Part shown: in pieces, positions 46,466 through 56,024 of the stretch
Position numbering within the stretch: the first letter of the stretch is position 1
Layout: the number at the start of each line of letters is the position of its first letter
Assembly: GCF_009865385.1 (NCBI RefSeq)
Contig: NZ_WWJT01000809.1
Coordinates: 1-64,000, forward strand
DNA from: Streptomyces sp. SID486
Lineage (GTDB): Bacteria > Actinomycetota > Actinomycetes > Streptomycetales > Streptomycetaceae
Reading direction: 5' to 3'
Length of the DNA: 64,000 nucleotides
Translations under genes and position numbers: made by a program
Notes under the pieces: generated by a model
Databases searched by the model: none
What the model was told of the DNA's origin: nothing
What the model saw: the letters and a program-made list of their open reading frames with translations, nothing else

Positions 46466-46607
46466 ACGACGATAGAACGACCCACCCCGAGCGACAAGGG
46501 GGACGGTGGTGAACGGGATCACATCACCGATTCGTAGGAGGCAAGTTGCCTGTTTTGGGGTGAACTTCGGGGCTCGGCGGGTTTTGGTGGTGCGTAGTCT
46601 GTGCGGC

Positions 46608-46760
46608 ATGGACACCACCGGGAACCGCGTGACGCCTGGGGAGCGTCCTCGTCCCCGGTGCAGTACGGGTGAATGCGGAACCGACCACATCCGTACTTCG
46701 GGGGGACCGGAAACCAGCCGCCGTTCCAGGCGCGCACGGGTGCGCCTGCCCGAGGAGTAA
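46608..46760 (+). CDS. possible leaderless 50-residue ORF before the PBP
   Basis: 50 residues from ATG 46608 to TAA 46760: MDTTGNRVTPGERPRPRC then a short Arg-rich part. No ribosome binding site, but TAGTCT lies 7 nt upstream, so a leaderless transcript is possible. The PBP ribosome binding site GAGGAG overlaps its stop. It may be a regulatory leader peptide or noise; no family recognised. Confidence 0.3.
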   Translation: MDTTGNRVTPGERPRPRCSTGECGTDHIRTSGGPETSRRSRRARVRLPEE

Positions 46761-46767
46761 TCGTTCG

Positions 46768-49476
46768 ATGAGCGAGCACCGTCGCAAACCGCCGCAGCCG
46801 CAGGGAGGCGGACGTGCCGCGGCCCGACGCGGCCAGTCCGGCCCGTCCTCCGGCCGCCGTGCGGCACCGCGAGGCGCCACCGGGTCTCCTGCCGACTCCT
46901 ACGGGGCCCCTTCCCCCGGGGGGGAGCCTGCCGGCTCGGCAGGTGAGGAGCGACCCTACGGCGGCCGTGCCGAGGCCCGCCGTGCAGCGCAGAAGGGCGG
47001 CCGTCGCAGAACGGCCGACAACACAGGTCCTGGCGGCCGGCGCGGTGGACCGACCGAGCAGACCGGTCCGGGGCGCGGCAGGGGCCGTGCGACCACGGCA
47101 CCGGGCAAGAAGAGGTTCATCGACTACCCCCGGGTCGGCAAGCACGGCTGGCGGCGCTGGGTGCCGTCCTGGAAGCTGGTCAGCGGGCTGTTCCTCGGCT
47201 TCGTCGGCAGCCTGGTGGTGATGGTCGGCGTCGGCTACGCGATGGTGGCGATCCCGAACGAGAACGACGCGGCCAAGTCCCAGAACAACGTTTACTACTG
47301 GGCCGACGGCAAGCAGATGGTGGCCACCGGCACCGGCATCAACCGGCAGAACGTCAGCATCGACCAGATCCCCGAGGCGATGCAGTTCGCGGTGATCTCC
47401 GCCGAGAACAAGTCCTTCTACAAGGACTCGGGCGTCGACCCCATGGGCATCGCGCGCGCGATGGTCAACATGGCGCGCGGCGGCCAGACGCAGGGTGGCT
47501 CGACGATCACCCAGCAGTACGTGAAGAACACGTACCTCAGCCAGGAGCAGTCGGTCACCCGGAAGTTCAAGGAGATGTTCATCTCCATCAAGGTGGGTGC
47601 CAAGCTCGACAAAGACCAGATCATGCAGGGCTACCTGAACACCTCGTACTTCGGCCGGGGCGCGTACGGCATCCAGGCCGCGGCGCAGACCTACTACGGC
47701 AAGAACGCGGTCGATCTCAAGCCGAGCGAGTGCGCCGTCCTCGCGGCGCTGCTCAAGGGTCCGACGTACTACGACCCCGCGGGCAACCAGGACCTCGACA
47801 AGTCGGCGAGCCCGCAGGCCAACGAGAAGCGCTCCAAGGACCGCTGGTCCTGGATCCTCGGCGAGATGCACAAGGACAAGCACCTCTCCGACGGCCAGTA
47901 CCAGGAGGCCATCGCCAAGTACCCCAAGCCCGACGACCGCAAGGCGACCAAGGGCATGACCGGCCAGATCAGCTACCTGGCCGACACGGCGAAGAAGTAC
48001 GTGCTCGCCCACTCCGACATCACCGAAGCGCAGTTCGACCGCGGCGGCTACCAGATCTACACGACCTTCAAGAAGAAGGACGTCGACGCCCTGGCCAAGG
48101 CCGTGAAGAACGTCCAGAAGGAGAAGCTCGACCCGAAGCACCGCGAGCTGGACAAGTACGTCCAGTTCGGAGCGGCGTCGGTCAAGCCCAGGGACGGTGC
48201 GATCGTCGCTCTCTACGGTGGCGACGGCTATGAGAACGGGCACTTCACCAACAACGCCGACACCTCCGGTGTCCCCGTGGGTTCGACCTGGAAGCCGTTC
48301 GTGCTCGCCGCCGCCATGGAGTACGGCAAGTACAACTCCCACGGCGAGGGCGTCTCCCCGCTGAGCAAGTACAACGGCAACGACCACCTCAAGGTCCAGA
48401 AGCCGGACGGGACGTACTACCTCAACAAGGACAACTCGACCTTCTTCCAGGAGAACGAGAGCGACTACCCCTGGGGCTACATCTCCCTGCGCAAGGCGAT
48501 GGAGCAGTCCGTCAACACGCCGTTCGTGCAGCTCGGTGTCGATGTGGGCATGACGCACGTCCGGGACGTGGCCCGGCAGGCCGGCATCCTCGAGCAGAGC
48601 ATGTCCCAGGACCTCAACCCGTCCTTCGCCATCGGTACGTCCACGCCGAGCGCGATCCGCATGGCTGACGCCTACGCGACCTTCGCCGCCTCCGGCCAGC
48701 AGACGGAGCCGTACTCCGTGACCGCGGTCAAGGTCAACGGTGCCGACGCGCCCAGCTTCGTCAAGCCGAAGCCGACGCCCAAGGAGGCGATGGACCCGAA
48801 CATCGCCAACAACGTCACGGACGTCCTGGAGAACGTCATCCAGAACGGTACGGGCAAGAAGGCCCGGGCCCTCGGCCGTGCGGCGGCGGGCAAGACCGGT
48901 ACCACCGACGAGAACAAGTCGGCCTGGTTCGTCGGCTACACCCAGCAGCTGTCCACCTCGGTGGCGATGTTCCGCGAGAACCCCAAGAACCACAAGCTGC
49001 TGTCCATGAACGGCACGGCGGGCGCGGACTCCATCCACGGTGGTGACATCCCGACGCAGGTGTGGACCGAGTACATGCTGGCCGCGCTCAAGGGCCAGAA
49101 CGATCTCGGTTTCCCGAAGGCCACCGATATCGGCACGGTCCAGCACGAGGCCGGTGCCCCCTCCCCGACCCCGAGCGTGACCTTCACGCCGAGCCCGTCG
49201 CCGAGTGACACGCCGAGCCCGACACCGAGCAAGACGAGCCCCTCACCGTCTCCGTCGGTCAGCGAGTCCTGCACCTTCGGGTGGGGCAACGACTGCAACG
49301 ACACCGGTGGCGGCATCGGAGGCACGGACACGGGTGGTACCGACGGAGGAACGGTTCCGACGCCCACGGGCACGGAGACGACCGGTACCGGGAACAGCCG
49401 AGGCAACGGCAACGGCAACAGCACTGGCACCGGAAACGGCACTGATGGAGGCTTCTTCGCAGGCCAGAACGGATAG
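46768..49476 (+). CDS. class A penicillin-binding protein (bifunctional)
   Basis: 902 residues from ATG 46768 with GAGGAG 10 nt upstream. Disordered basic N-terminus, membrane helix at about 138-158 (VSGLFLGFVGSLVVMVGVGY), then a GT51 glycosyltransferase (Glu213 in AVISAENKSFYKDSGVDPMG; GGSTITQQYVKN). Transpeptidase motifs: SxxK Ser506/Lys509 (GSTWKPF), SVN (MEQSVNTPFVQLG) and K709TG (AAGKTGTTDENKSAW). It polymerises and cross-links peptidoglycan outside the membrane. The last 110 residues are Ser/Thr/Pro- then Gly/Asn/Thr-rich and probably disordered. Confidence 0.95.
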   Translation: MSEHRRKPPQPQGGGRAAARRGQSGPSSGRRAAPRGATGSPADSYGAPSPGGEPAGSAGEERPYGGRAEARRAAQKGGRRRTADNTGPGGRRGGPTEQTGPGRGRGRATTAPGKKRFIDYPRVGKHGWRRWVPSWKLVSGLFLGFVGSLVVMVGVGYAMVAIPNENDAAKSQNNVYYWADGKQMVATGTGINRQNVSIDQIPEAMQFAVISAENKSFYKDSGVDPMGIARAMVNMARGGQTQGGSTITQQYVKNTYLSQEQSVTRKFKEMFISIKVGAKLDKDQIMQGYLNTSYFGRGAYGIQAAAQTYYGKNAVDLKPSECAVLAALLKGPTYYDPAGNQDLDKSASPQANEKRSKDRWSWILGEMHKDKHLSDGQYQEAIAKYPKPDDRKATKGMTGQISYLADTAKKYVLAHSDITEAQFDRGGYQIYTTFKKKDVDALAKAVKNVQKEKLDPKHRELDKYVQFGAASVKPRDGAIVALYGGDGYENGHFTNNADTSGVPVGSTWKPFVLAAAMEYGKYNSHGEGVSPLSKYNGNDHLKVQKPDGTYYLNKDNSTFFQENESDYPWGYISLRKAMEQSVNTPFVQLGVDVGMTHVRDVARQAGILEQSMSQDLNPSFAIGTSTPSAIRMADAYATFAASGQQTEPYSVTAVKVNGADAPSFVKPKPTPKEAMDPNIANNVTDVLENVIQNGTGKKARALGRAAAGKTGTTDENKSAWFVGYTQQLSTSVAMFRENPKNHKLLSMNGTAGADSIHGGDIPTQVWTEYMLAALKGQNDLGFPKATDIGTVQHEAGAPSPTPSVTFTPSPSPSDTPSPTPSKTSPSPSPSVSESCTFGWGNDCNDTGGGIGGTDTGGTDGGTVPTPTGTETTGTGNSRGNGNGNSTGTGNGTDGGFFAGQNG

Positions 49477-49520
49477 CCCGGCGATCAGACCGCCTGGCGC
49501 CCCTCTCGTCCGCGAGAGCT

Positions 49521-49534
49521 GTTTCACGTGAAAC
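49521..49534. promoter_or_regulatory. parS: parS site 7
   Basis: Perfect GTTTCACGTGAAAC, 45 nt after the PBP stop and just before the terminator at 49537. Confidence 0.97.
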
Positions 49535-49536
49535 AT

Positions 49537-49567
49537 GGGCCGCCGCACCGACCAGGTGCGGCGGCCC
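49537..49567 (+). terminator. terminator after the PBP gene
   Basis: Perfect 13-bp stem GGGCCGCCGCACC (49537-49549) / GGTGCGGCGGCCC (49555-49567), 5-nt loop. It starts 2 bp after parS site 7. Confidence 0.85.
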
Positions 49568-49605
49568 TCGGCGTTTTCCGGGACAGGTACGGCAGGATGT
49601 GCCCC

Positions 49606-51159
49606 ATGCCCAGTGCAGAGATGACGCCCGCGAGTAGGCACGAGCCCGAGCCCGTGCGGCCCGTCGCGGCAGAACCGGTGCAGCCGACCAGGGAGGACGA
49701 GGTCGCCGCCGCCGGCAGTGAGCTGATCGGCGGACCCCTGGGGCGGCGCGCCCTGCCCGGGACCTCCTGGTGGACCCCTGTCCGGGTCGTGGCACTCGTG
49801 GCGATCGGCATGTTCGCCCTCGGCCTGGTCCAGAAGGCACCCTGCTACGACGGCGCGTGGTTCTTCGGTGCGAGCAGCCAGTACACGCACGCCTGCTACT
49901 CGGACATCCCGCACCTCTACCAGGGGCGCGGGTTCGCCGATCACCTCGTGCCCTACTTCGACAAGCTGCCCGGTGACATGGACTACCTCGAATACCCGGT
50001 GCTCACCGGAGTGTTCATGGAGGTGGCCTCCTGGCTGACGCCGCACAGCGGCTCCATCCAGCATCAGGAGCAGTGGTACTGGTTCGTCAATGCCGGGCTG
50101 CTGATGGTGTGCGCCGCCGTCATCGCCGTGTGCGTGGCGCGCACCCAGCGCCGCCGCCCCTGGGACGGTCTGCTGGTCGCTTTGGCCCCCGCCTTCGCGC
50201 TGACCGCGACCGTCAACTGGGACCTGCTCGCCGTGGCGCTGACGGCCGCCGCGATGCTGATGTGGTCCCGGGGCCGGGCCCTCGCCTTCGGTGTCCTCCT
50301 GGGGCTCGCCACGGCTGCCAAGCTCTACCCGTTCCTGCTGCTCGGACCGCTGCTGGTCCTGTGCTGGCGGGCCGGCAAGTGGCGCGAGTTCTTCCAGGCC
50401 CTGGGCGGCGCGGTGGGTGCCTGGCTCGTGGTGAACCTGCCGGTGATGATCACGCACGACGCGACGGGCTTCCACATCCGCGAGGGCTGGGCGAAGTTCT
50501 ACACCTTCAGCAAGGAGCGAGGGGTCGACTTCGGTTCCTTCTGGCTGATCTGGGCGCAGAACTCCAGCAACCCGCCCACCACCGGCTTCGTCAACAACGC
50601 CGCCACCGTCCTGGTGGTGCTGTGCTTCCTCGGCATCGCCGCGCTGACGTTCACCGCACCGCGCCGGCCCCGCTTCGCCCAGCTGGCGTTCCTGGTGGTG
50701 GCCGCCTTCGTCCTCACCAACAAGGTCTACTCCCCGCAGTACGTCCTGTGGCTGGTGCCGCTGGCGGTCCTCGCCCGGCCCAAGTGGCGGGACTTCTTGA
50801 TCTGGCAGGCGTGCGAGGTGGCGTACTTCCTGGGGATCTGGATGTACCTCGCCTACACGACCAGCGGAGACGCCCACAAGGGTCTGCCGACGCACGGCTA
50901 CCAGTGGGCGATCGTGGTGCACCTGGTGGGCACGCTGTACCTGTGTGCCGTGGTCGTGCGGGACATCCTCATGCCCGACCGGGACGTGGTGCGCCGTTCC
51001 GGTGACGACGACCCCTCCGGCGGTGTGCTCGACGGCGCCCCGGACGCGTTCGTCCTCGGTGCGACGGCCCATCCGCCACGGCACGCGGCCCACTTCGAGG
51101 GACCGCAGGTGGAGTGGGGCCGCGCGGAAACGCTGGCCCACCAGCAGCGTTCTCTCTGA
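49606..51159 (+). CDS. GT87 (DUF2029) membrane glycosyltransferase
   Basis: 517 residues from ATG 49606 (ATG 49597 also possible). A polytopic protein with about 9 helices, e.g. WWTPVRVVALVAIGMFALGL, GLLMVCAAVIAVCVARTQRR, FLIWQACEVAYFLGIWMYLA. GT-C type extracytosolic loop after the first helix with LPGDMDYLEYPVLTGVFMEV, carrying the conserved Asp and Glu-Tyr-Pro of the family. Members use polyprenol-phosphate mannose or arabinose donors; the substrate here is unknown. The C-terminal tail is disordered. The stop is inside a 34-bp tandem repeat. Confidence 0.85.
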   Translation: MPSAEMTPASRHEPEPVRPVAAEPVQPTREDEVAAAGSELIGGPLGRRALPGTSWWTPVRVVALVAIGMFALGLVQKAPCYDGAWFFGASSQYTHACYSDIPHLYQGRGFADHLVPYFDKLPGDMDYLEYPVLTGVFMEVASWLTPHSGSIQHQEQWYWFVNAGLLMVCAAVIAVCVARTQRRRPWDGLLVALAPAFALTATVNWDLLAVALTAAAMLMWSRGRALAFGVLLGLATAAKLYPFLLLGPLLVLCWRAGKWREFFQALGGAVGAWLVVNLPVMITHDATGFHIREGWAKFYTFSKERGVDFGSFWLIWAQNSSNPPTTGFVNNAATVLVVLCFLGIAALTFTAPRRPRFAQLAFLVVAAFVLTNKVYSPQYVLWLVPLAVLARPKWRDFLIWQACEVAYFLGIWMYLAYTTSGDAHKGLPTHGYQWAIVVHLVGTLYLCAVVVRDILMPDRDVVRRSGDDDPSGGVLDGAPDAFVLGATAHPPRHAAHFEGPQVEWGRAETLAHQQRSL

Positions 51160-51256
51160 GCGAACAGGCCGTACGGCTTTTCGGGCCGTCTGAGCGAACA
51201 GGCCGTACGGCTCGTCGGGCCGTCTGAGCGAACAGACCGTACGGCTCGTCGGTCCG
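51155..51256. repeat. 34-bp tandem repeat, 3 copies
   Basis: Units starting TCTGAGCGAACAGGCCGTAC at 51155, 51189 and 51223, exactly 34 bp apart, with only a few substitutions. The first copy contains the TGA stop of the GT87 gene (51157-51159), so the array is mostly 3'-UTR. Confidence 0.92.
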
Positions 51257-51274
51257 GGGGGCCGGCCGACACGC

Positions 51275-51310
51275 AGAAGGCCGTGCCCGGAGCACCGGGC
51301 ACGGCCTTCT
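51275..51310. terminator. bidirectional terminator, GT87 / alanine racemase-like gene
   Basis: Perfect 16-bp stem AGAAGGCCGTGCCCGG (51275-51290) / CCGGGCACGGCCTTCT (51295-51310), 4-nt loop. It serves both convergent genes. Confidence 0.92.
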
Positions 51311-51327
51311 CGCTGTCCTGGAAGGGC

Positions 51328-52359
51328 TCAGCGGTCCACGAGGCGGTCGAACTGGGTCGTGGTGTGCCGCAGATGGGCCACCAGTTCGTCACCGACCTTC
51401 GGCTCGGGGGCGTCCGAGGGCACGAACAGGATCGACACCTGCATGTGCGGCGGCTCGGCGAACCAGCGCTGCTTGCCGCCCCAGACGAACGGAGAAAGGT
51501 TCCGGTTGACGGTGGCGAGACCGGCCCGTGCGACGCCCTTGGCGCGCGGCATGACGCCGTGCAGGGCCTTGGGGGCCTCCAGGCCCACCCCGTGCGACGT
51601 ACCGCCCGCCACGACCACCAGGAAGCCGTCCGAGGCCGCCTTCTGCTGCCGGTAGCCGAACCGGTCGCCCTTCGCCACGCGCGTGACGTCCAGGACGGCA
51701 CCGCGGTACTCGGTGGCGTCGTGGTCCCCCAGCCACAGCCGCGTGCCGATGCGCGCACGGAAGCGGGTCTGCGGGAACTGCTGCTGGAGCCGGGCGAGCT
51801 CGTCGGCCTTGAGGTGGCTGACGAACATGGTGTGCAGCGGCAGCCGGTTCATGCGGAGCCGCTCCATCCAGCCGATGACCTCCTCGACGGCGTCCGAACC
51901 GTCGGTGCGGTCCAGCGGCAGATGGATGGCGAAGCCCTCCAGCCGGACGTTCTCTATGGCCTGGTGCAGCTGCGGCAGTTCCTGCTCGCTGATGCCGTGC
52001 CGCTTCATCGAGGACATCACCTCGATGACGACACGGGCGCCCACGAGGCCGTAGACGCCGTCGATGGACGACACCGAGCGCACCACCCGGTCGGGCAGCG
52101 GGACGGGCTCCTCGCCGCGCCGGTACGGGGTCAGCACCAGCAGGTCACCGCTGAACCAGTCCTTGATCCGCGCGGCTTCGTAGGTGGTGCCGACGGCGAG
52201 CAGGTCGGACCCGAGCCGCGTGGCCTCGTCCGACAGCCGTTCGTGTCCGAAGCCGTAGCCGTTGCCCTTGCAGACAGGGACGAGTCCCGGGAACTGCTCC
52301 TGCACGTGCTTGTGGTGCGCCCGCCAGCGCGCGGTGTCGACGTAGAGCGTGAGCGCCAT
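51328..52359 (-). CDS. alanine racemase-like PLP enzyme
   Basis: 343 residues. N-terminal TIM barrel with the PLP Lys in PVCKGNGYGFGHERL; substrate/PLP motifs in RIGTRLWLGDHDATEYRGAV and GDRFGYRQQKA. Aligned by eye with classic alanine racemases, the catalytic Tyr of the IGYADG loop falls in VVAGGTSHGVG and is not present, which questions racemase activity. It precedes nothing but is 85 bp after femX on the same strand; together they may act in peptidoglycan cross-bridge formation. Classical alanine racemase activity must be shown, not assumed. Confidence 0.8.
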   Translation of the reverse strand: MALTLYVDTARWRAHHKHVQEQFPGLVPVCKGNGYGFGHERLSDEATRLGSDLLAVGTTYEAARIKDWFSGDLLVLTPYRRGEEPVPLPDRVVRSVSSIDGVYGLVGARVVIEVMSSMKRHGISEQELPQLHQAIENVRLEGFAIHLPLDRTDGSDAVEEVIGWMERLRMNRLPLHTMFVSHLKADELARLQQQFPQTRFRARIGTRLWLGDHDATEYRGAVLDVTRVAKGDRFGYRQQKAASDGFLVVVAGGTSHGVGLEAPKALHGVMPRAKGVARAGLATVNRNLSPFVWGGKQRWFAEPPHMQVSILFVPSDAPEPKVGDELVAHLRHTTTQFDRLVDR

Positions 52360-52444
52360 GGCCGGACCTGGAACCTTTCTCCTGGCTGCGGTGGATCAGA
52401 GGTGGGTGAGCTGTGAAGGCTATGGAATCAAACGTCCGCGCGGC

Positions 52445-53566
52445 TCAGCGGCGCGACATGTAGATGTCGAGCGCCTTGTGGAGCAGCTTGTTCAGCGGGA
52501 AGTCCCATTCGCCGAGGTACTCGGCGGCCTGGCCGCCGGTGCCGACCTTGAACTGGATCAGGCCGAAGAGGTGGTCGGTCTCGTCCAGCGAGTCGGAGAT
52601 GCCGCGCAGGTCGTAGACGGTGGCGCCGAGTGCGTAGGCGTCGCGCAGCATGCGCCACTGCATCGCGTTCGACGGCCGGACCTCGCGACCGATGTTGTCG
52701 GAGGCGCCGTAGGAGTACCAGACGTGGCCGCCGACGATCAGCATCGTCGCCGCGGAGAGGTTCACACCGTTGTGCCGGGCGAAGTACAGCCGCATGCGGT
52801 TGGGGTCCTCGGTGTTGAGGGCCGTCCACATGCGCTGGAAGTACGACAGCGGGCGGGGCCGGAAGTGGTCACGCACGGCCGTGATCTCGTACAGCCGCTG
52901 CCACTCGGCCAGGTCCTGGTAGCCGCCCTGGACGACCTCGACGCCGGCCTTCTCGGCCTTCTTGATGTTGCGCCGCCACAGCTGGTTGAAGTTCTTGTGG
53001 ACCTCTTCCAGGGAACGGTTCGCCAGCGGCACCTGGTAGACGTAGCGGGGCTGCACGTCGCCGAAGCCGGCGCCGCCGTCCTCGCCCTGCTGCCAGCCCA
53101 TGCGGCGCAGCTTGTCGGCCACCTCGAAGGCGCGGGGCTCGATGAAGTCGGCCTCCAGGTCACGCAGCCGCTTGACGTCCGGGTCCTGGATGCCTCTCTT
53201 GATCGTGTCCGCGTTCCAGCGGCGGATGATGACCGGGGGGCCCATCTTCACGGAGAAGGCGCCCTGCTGCTTCAGGTGCGCCAGCATCGGCTGGATCCAG
53301 TCGTCCAGGTTCGGCGCGTACCAGTTGATGACCGGCCCTTCGGGCAGGTAGGCGAGGTAACGCTTGATCTTGGGCAGCTGGCGGTAGAGAACCATGCCCG
53401 CGCCGACGAGCTCGCCGGTGCGGTCGTCGAACCAGCCCAGGCTCTCCGAGCGCCACTCCGCCTTCACATCTGCCCAGGCCGGGACCTGCATGTGGCTCGC
53501 CGACGGCAGGCTCTGGATGTATGCCAGATGCTGCTCGCGACTGATGGTCCTCAGGGTCAGGCTCAT
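52445..53566 (-). CDS. femX: FemX-type lipid II:glycine glycyltransferase
   Basis: 373 residues. FemABX fold (two GNAT-like domains plus helical arm): LAYIQSLPSASHMQVPAWAD, YRQLPKIKRYLAYLPEGPVI, EWQRLYEITAVRDHFRPRPL, and RDAYALGATVYDLRGISDSL. It uses glycyl-tRNA to add the glycine bridge to lipid II, as in Streptomyces with LL-DAP-Gly peptidoglycan. It is located upstream of the racemase-like gene. Confidence 0.93.
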   Translation of the reverse strand: MSLTLRTISREQHLAYIQSLPSASHMQVPAWADVKAEWRSESLGWFDDRTGELVGAGMVLYRQLPKIKRYLAYLPEGPVINWYAPNLDDWIQPMLAHLKQQGAFSVKMGPPVIIRRWNADTIKRGIQDPDVKRLRDLEADFIEPRAFEVADKLRRMGWQQGEDGGAGFGDVQPRYVYQVPLANRSLEEVHKNFNQLWRRNIKKAEKAGVEVVQGGYQDLAEWQRLYEITAVRDHFRPRPLSYFQRMWTALNTEDPNRMRLYFARHNGVNLSAATMLIVGGHVWYSYGASDNIGREVRPSNAMQWRMLRDAYALGATVYDLRGISDSLDETDHLFGLIQFKVGTGGQAAEYLGEWDFPLNKLLHKALDIYMSRR

Positions 53567-53684
53567 TCGGGGCGCTCCTCGGGCTGGTGTGTCCCCATGG
53601 GTACAGGGGCTCCGGCTCTCGCGCGAAGCCTACTGCGCCTGGCGGGCGCCCCGACTGGGCGTATGGGCGTCGGGCCCGGCGGAG

Positions 53685-53999
53685 TCAGCCGACGAGGCCG
53701 CCGAACAGTCCGCCGTGGGCCATGCCGATCAGGAAACCGACCCCGGCGGCACCGAGGCCCAGGATCAGGCCGAACCGCTCCCGTGTGGTCACCGAGATCC
53801 ACTGGCCGTAGACGCCGACGGCCAGCCCGACCAGACCTGTCCACGACGTCAGCAGGTGGAGGCTGTGGAAGAAGGACGTGATGAAGGACAGGACGCCGAG
53901 AACCAGCGTGATCGCCATCAGGGCGTCCTGAAGCGGACGGGACTTGCCGTCCGTGGCGAAGAGGGAACCGGCGATGGTGGGATGCATTGCCTGTGCCAT
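53685..53999 (-). CDS. small membrane protein, three helices
   Basis: 104 residues from ATG 53999, preceded by a strong AGGAGG ribosome binding site. Three helices: ALMAITLVLGVLSFITSFFH, WTGLVGLAVGVYGQWISV and FGLILGLGAAGVGFLIGMAH. A conserved N-terminal stretch MAQAMHPTIAGSLFATDGKS and no catalytic motif. Function unknown. A longer frame to 54041 lacks the good ribosome binding site. Confidence 0.7.
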   Translation of the reverse strand: MAQAMHPTIAGSLFATDGKSRPLQDALMAITLVLGVLSFITSFFHSLHLLTSWTGLVGLAVGVYGQWISVTTRERFGLILGLGAAGVGFLIGMAHGGLFGGLVG

Positions 54000-54270
54000 G
54001 GGCACCTCCTGCGGAAGGCGGCGGATAGTAGCGCCGTACACACCCGACGTATACAGAGTGACGGTCCCCCCGCCCGGATTTCAACCGGAAGCGGGTGTGC
54101 GGGTAGTCTGTACCGTCTGCACTGGTGTCTGCCCACGCCTGCCCAGGTAACACTGCGGGGCCTCTTCGAGGCCCCGATTGTCAGTGGCGGCCGATACCGT
54201 TGCGTACGCATCACGACCCTCCTGCCACGGAACGACCGTGGCCGCTGAGTCCAAAGGAGGTGGGTTCCAC

Positions 54271-54561
54271 ATGCGTCACTACGAAGTGATGGTCATCCTC
54301 GACCCCGATCTCGAGGAGCGCGCTGTCTCCCCGCTGATCGAGAACTTCATGACCGTCGTCCGTGACGGCGGCGGCAAGGTTGAGAAGGTCGACACCTGGG
54401 GCCGTCGTCGTCTCGCCTACGAGATCAAGAAGAAGCCCGAGGGCATCTACTCGGTCATCGACCTGCAGGCCGAGCCTGCGGTCGTCAAGGAGCTCGACCG
54501 CCAGATGAACCTGAACGAGTCGGTCCTCCGGACCAAGGTCCTCCGCCCCGAGACCCACTGA
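54271..54561 (+). CDS. rpsF: 30S ribosomal protein S6
   Basis: 96 residues. [17 protein letters not shown] and [20 protein letters not shown] are classic S6. ATG preceded by AAAGGAGG. First gene of rpsF-ssb-rpsR-rplI. Confidence 0.97.
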   Translation: MRHYEVMVILDPDLEERAVSPLIENFMTVVRDGGGKVEKVDTWGRRRLAYEIKKKPEGIYSVIDLQAEPAVVKELDRQMNLNESVLRTKVLRPETH

Positions 54562-54639
54562 GCTCTTCCGCTCAGCTGATCTCGGGATCCGAGTAGCAGC
54601 ACCAAGCAGCCAGCAGCAAACCCGCCGAGAGGTTCCCCC

Positions 54640-55230
54640 ATGGCAGGCGAGACCGTCATCACGGTCATCGGCAATCTTGTCGACGACCCCGAGCTGCGCT
54701 TCACCCCGTCCGGTGCGGCGGTCGCGAAGTTCCGCGTCGCGTCCACTCCCCGCACCTTCGACCGCCAGACGAACGAGTGGAAGGACGGCGAGAGCCTGTT
54801 CCTGACCTGCTCGGTCTGGCGTCAGGCGGCGGAGAACGTCGCCGAGTCGCTCCAGCGAGGCATGCGCGTCATCGTGCAGGGCCGGCTGAAGCAGCGGTCC
54901 TACGAGGACCGTGAGGGCGTCAAGCGCACGGTCTACGAGCTGGACGTCGACGAAGTCGGCCCCAGCCTGCGCAACGCCACGGCGAAGGTCACCAAGACCG
55001 CCGGTGGCGGCCGTGGTGGCCAGGGTGGTTACGGCGGCGGTGGCGGCCAGGGTGGCGGCGGCTGGGGCGGTGGCCCCGGCGGCGGTCAGCAGGGCGGCGG
55101 CGCTCCCGCCGACGACCCGTGGGCGACCGGCGGTGCTCCCGCCGGTGGCAACCAGGGCGGTGGCGGCGGCTGGGGCGGAGGCTCCGGCGGCAGCAGCGGC
55201 GGCGGCTACTCGGACGAGCCCCCCTTCTAG
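54640..55230 (+). CDS. ssb: single-stranded DNA-binding protein
   Basis: 196 residues. N-terminal OB fold: [49 protein letters not shown]-like strand [17 protein letters not shown]. Long Gly-rich linker (about 122-187; [13 protein letters not shown]). C-terminal acidic tip YSDEPPF, which binds partner proteins. It protects single strands at forks. 78 bp after rpsF. Confidence 0.97.
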   Translation: MAGETVITVIGNLVDDPELRFTPSGAAVAKFRVASTPRTFDRQTNEWKDGESLFLTCSVWRQAAENVAESLQRGMRVIVQGRLKQRSYEDREGVKRTVYELDVDEVGPSLRNATAKVTKTAGGGRGGQGGYGGGGGQGGGGWGGGPGGGQQGGGAPADDPWATGGAPAGGNQGGGGGWGGGSGGSSGGGYSDEPPF

Positions 55231-55287
55231 GTCCTCGGGCCGAAGGTGGGCCGTACCCCAACTTCTTGATCACACAGGAGAAACACC

Positions 55288-55524
55288 ATGGCGAAGCCGC
55301 CTGTGCGCAAGCCTAAGAAGAAGGTCTGCGCTTTCTGCAAGGACAAGGTCACGTACGTGGACTACAAGGACACGAACATGCTGCGGAAGTTCATTTCCGA
55401 CCGCGGCAAGATCCGTGCCCGCCGCGTGACCGGCAACTGCACGCAGCACCAGCGTGACGTCGCCACGGCCGTCAAGAACAGCCGTGAGATGGCGCTGCTG
55501 CCCTACACCTCCACCGCGCGATAA
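55288..55524 (+). CDS. rpsR: 30S ribosomal protein S18
   Basis: 78 residues; [20 protein letters not shown] and [20 protein letters not shown] identify S18. Two Cys in CAFC make this the zinc-binding-type (C+) copy. 18 bp before rplI. Confidence 0.96.
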   Translation: MAKPPVRKPKKKVCAFCKDKVTYVDYKDTNMLRKFISDRGKIRARRVTGNCTQHQRDVATAVKNSREMALLPYTSTAR

Positions 55525-55542
55525 GGGAAGGGTGACCGACAC

Positions 55543-55989
55543 ATGAAGATCATCCTCACCCACGAGGTCTCCGGCCTCGGTGCCGCGGGCGACGTCGTCG
55601 ACGTCAAGGACGGTTACGCTCGCAACTACCTGATCCCGCGGAAGTTCGCTATCCGCTGGACCAAGGGTGGCGAGAAGGACGTCGAGCAGATCCGTCGTGC
55701 TCGCAAGATCCACGAGATCCAGACCATCGAGCAGGCCAACGTCGTGAAGGCCCAGCTCGAGGGCGTGAAGGTCCGTCTGGCCGTTCGCTCCGGCGACGCC
55801 GGTCGTCTCTTCGGTTCCGTGACCCCGGCCGACATCGCTTCCGCGATCAAGGCCTCCGGTGGCCCCGAGGTCGACAAGCGCCGCATCGAGCTGGCCGCTC
55901 CGATCAAGACCCTGGGCGCCCACGAGACGTCCGTGCGTCTGCACCCCGAGGTTGCCGCCAAGGTCAACATCGAGGTCGTCGCGGGCTGA
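55543..55989 (+). CDS. rplI: 50S ribosomal protein L9
   Basis: 148 residues. [40 protein letters not shown] and the C-terminal [20 protein letters not shown] domain. Last gene of the S6-SSB-S18-L9 run; strong terminator follows at 56025. Confidence 0.97.
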   Translation: MKIILTHEVSGLGAAGDVVDVKDGYARNYLIPRKFAIRWTKGGEKDVEQIRRARKIHEIQTIEQANVVKAQLEGVKVRLAVRSGDAGRLFGSVTPADIASAIKASGGPEVDKRRIELAAPIKTLGAHETSVRLHPEVAAKVNIEVVAG

Positions 55990-56024
55990 TCGCCGCGTGA
56001 TCGCCGTGCTCGCTTGAGCCGGTG

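Larger units (their letters stand above)
46372..46767. other. divergent PadR/PBP promoter region
   Basis: About 400 bp. It contains the PadR operator (46445-46465) and, on the plus strand, a TAGTCT hexamer near 46595 just before a possible leaderless ORF at 46608. The region upstream of the PBP is moderately AT-rich. See the separate entries. Confidence 0.6.
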
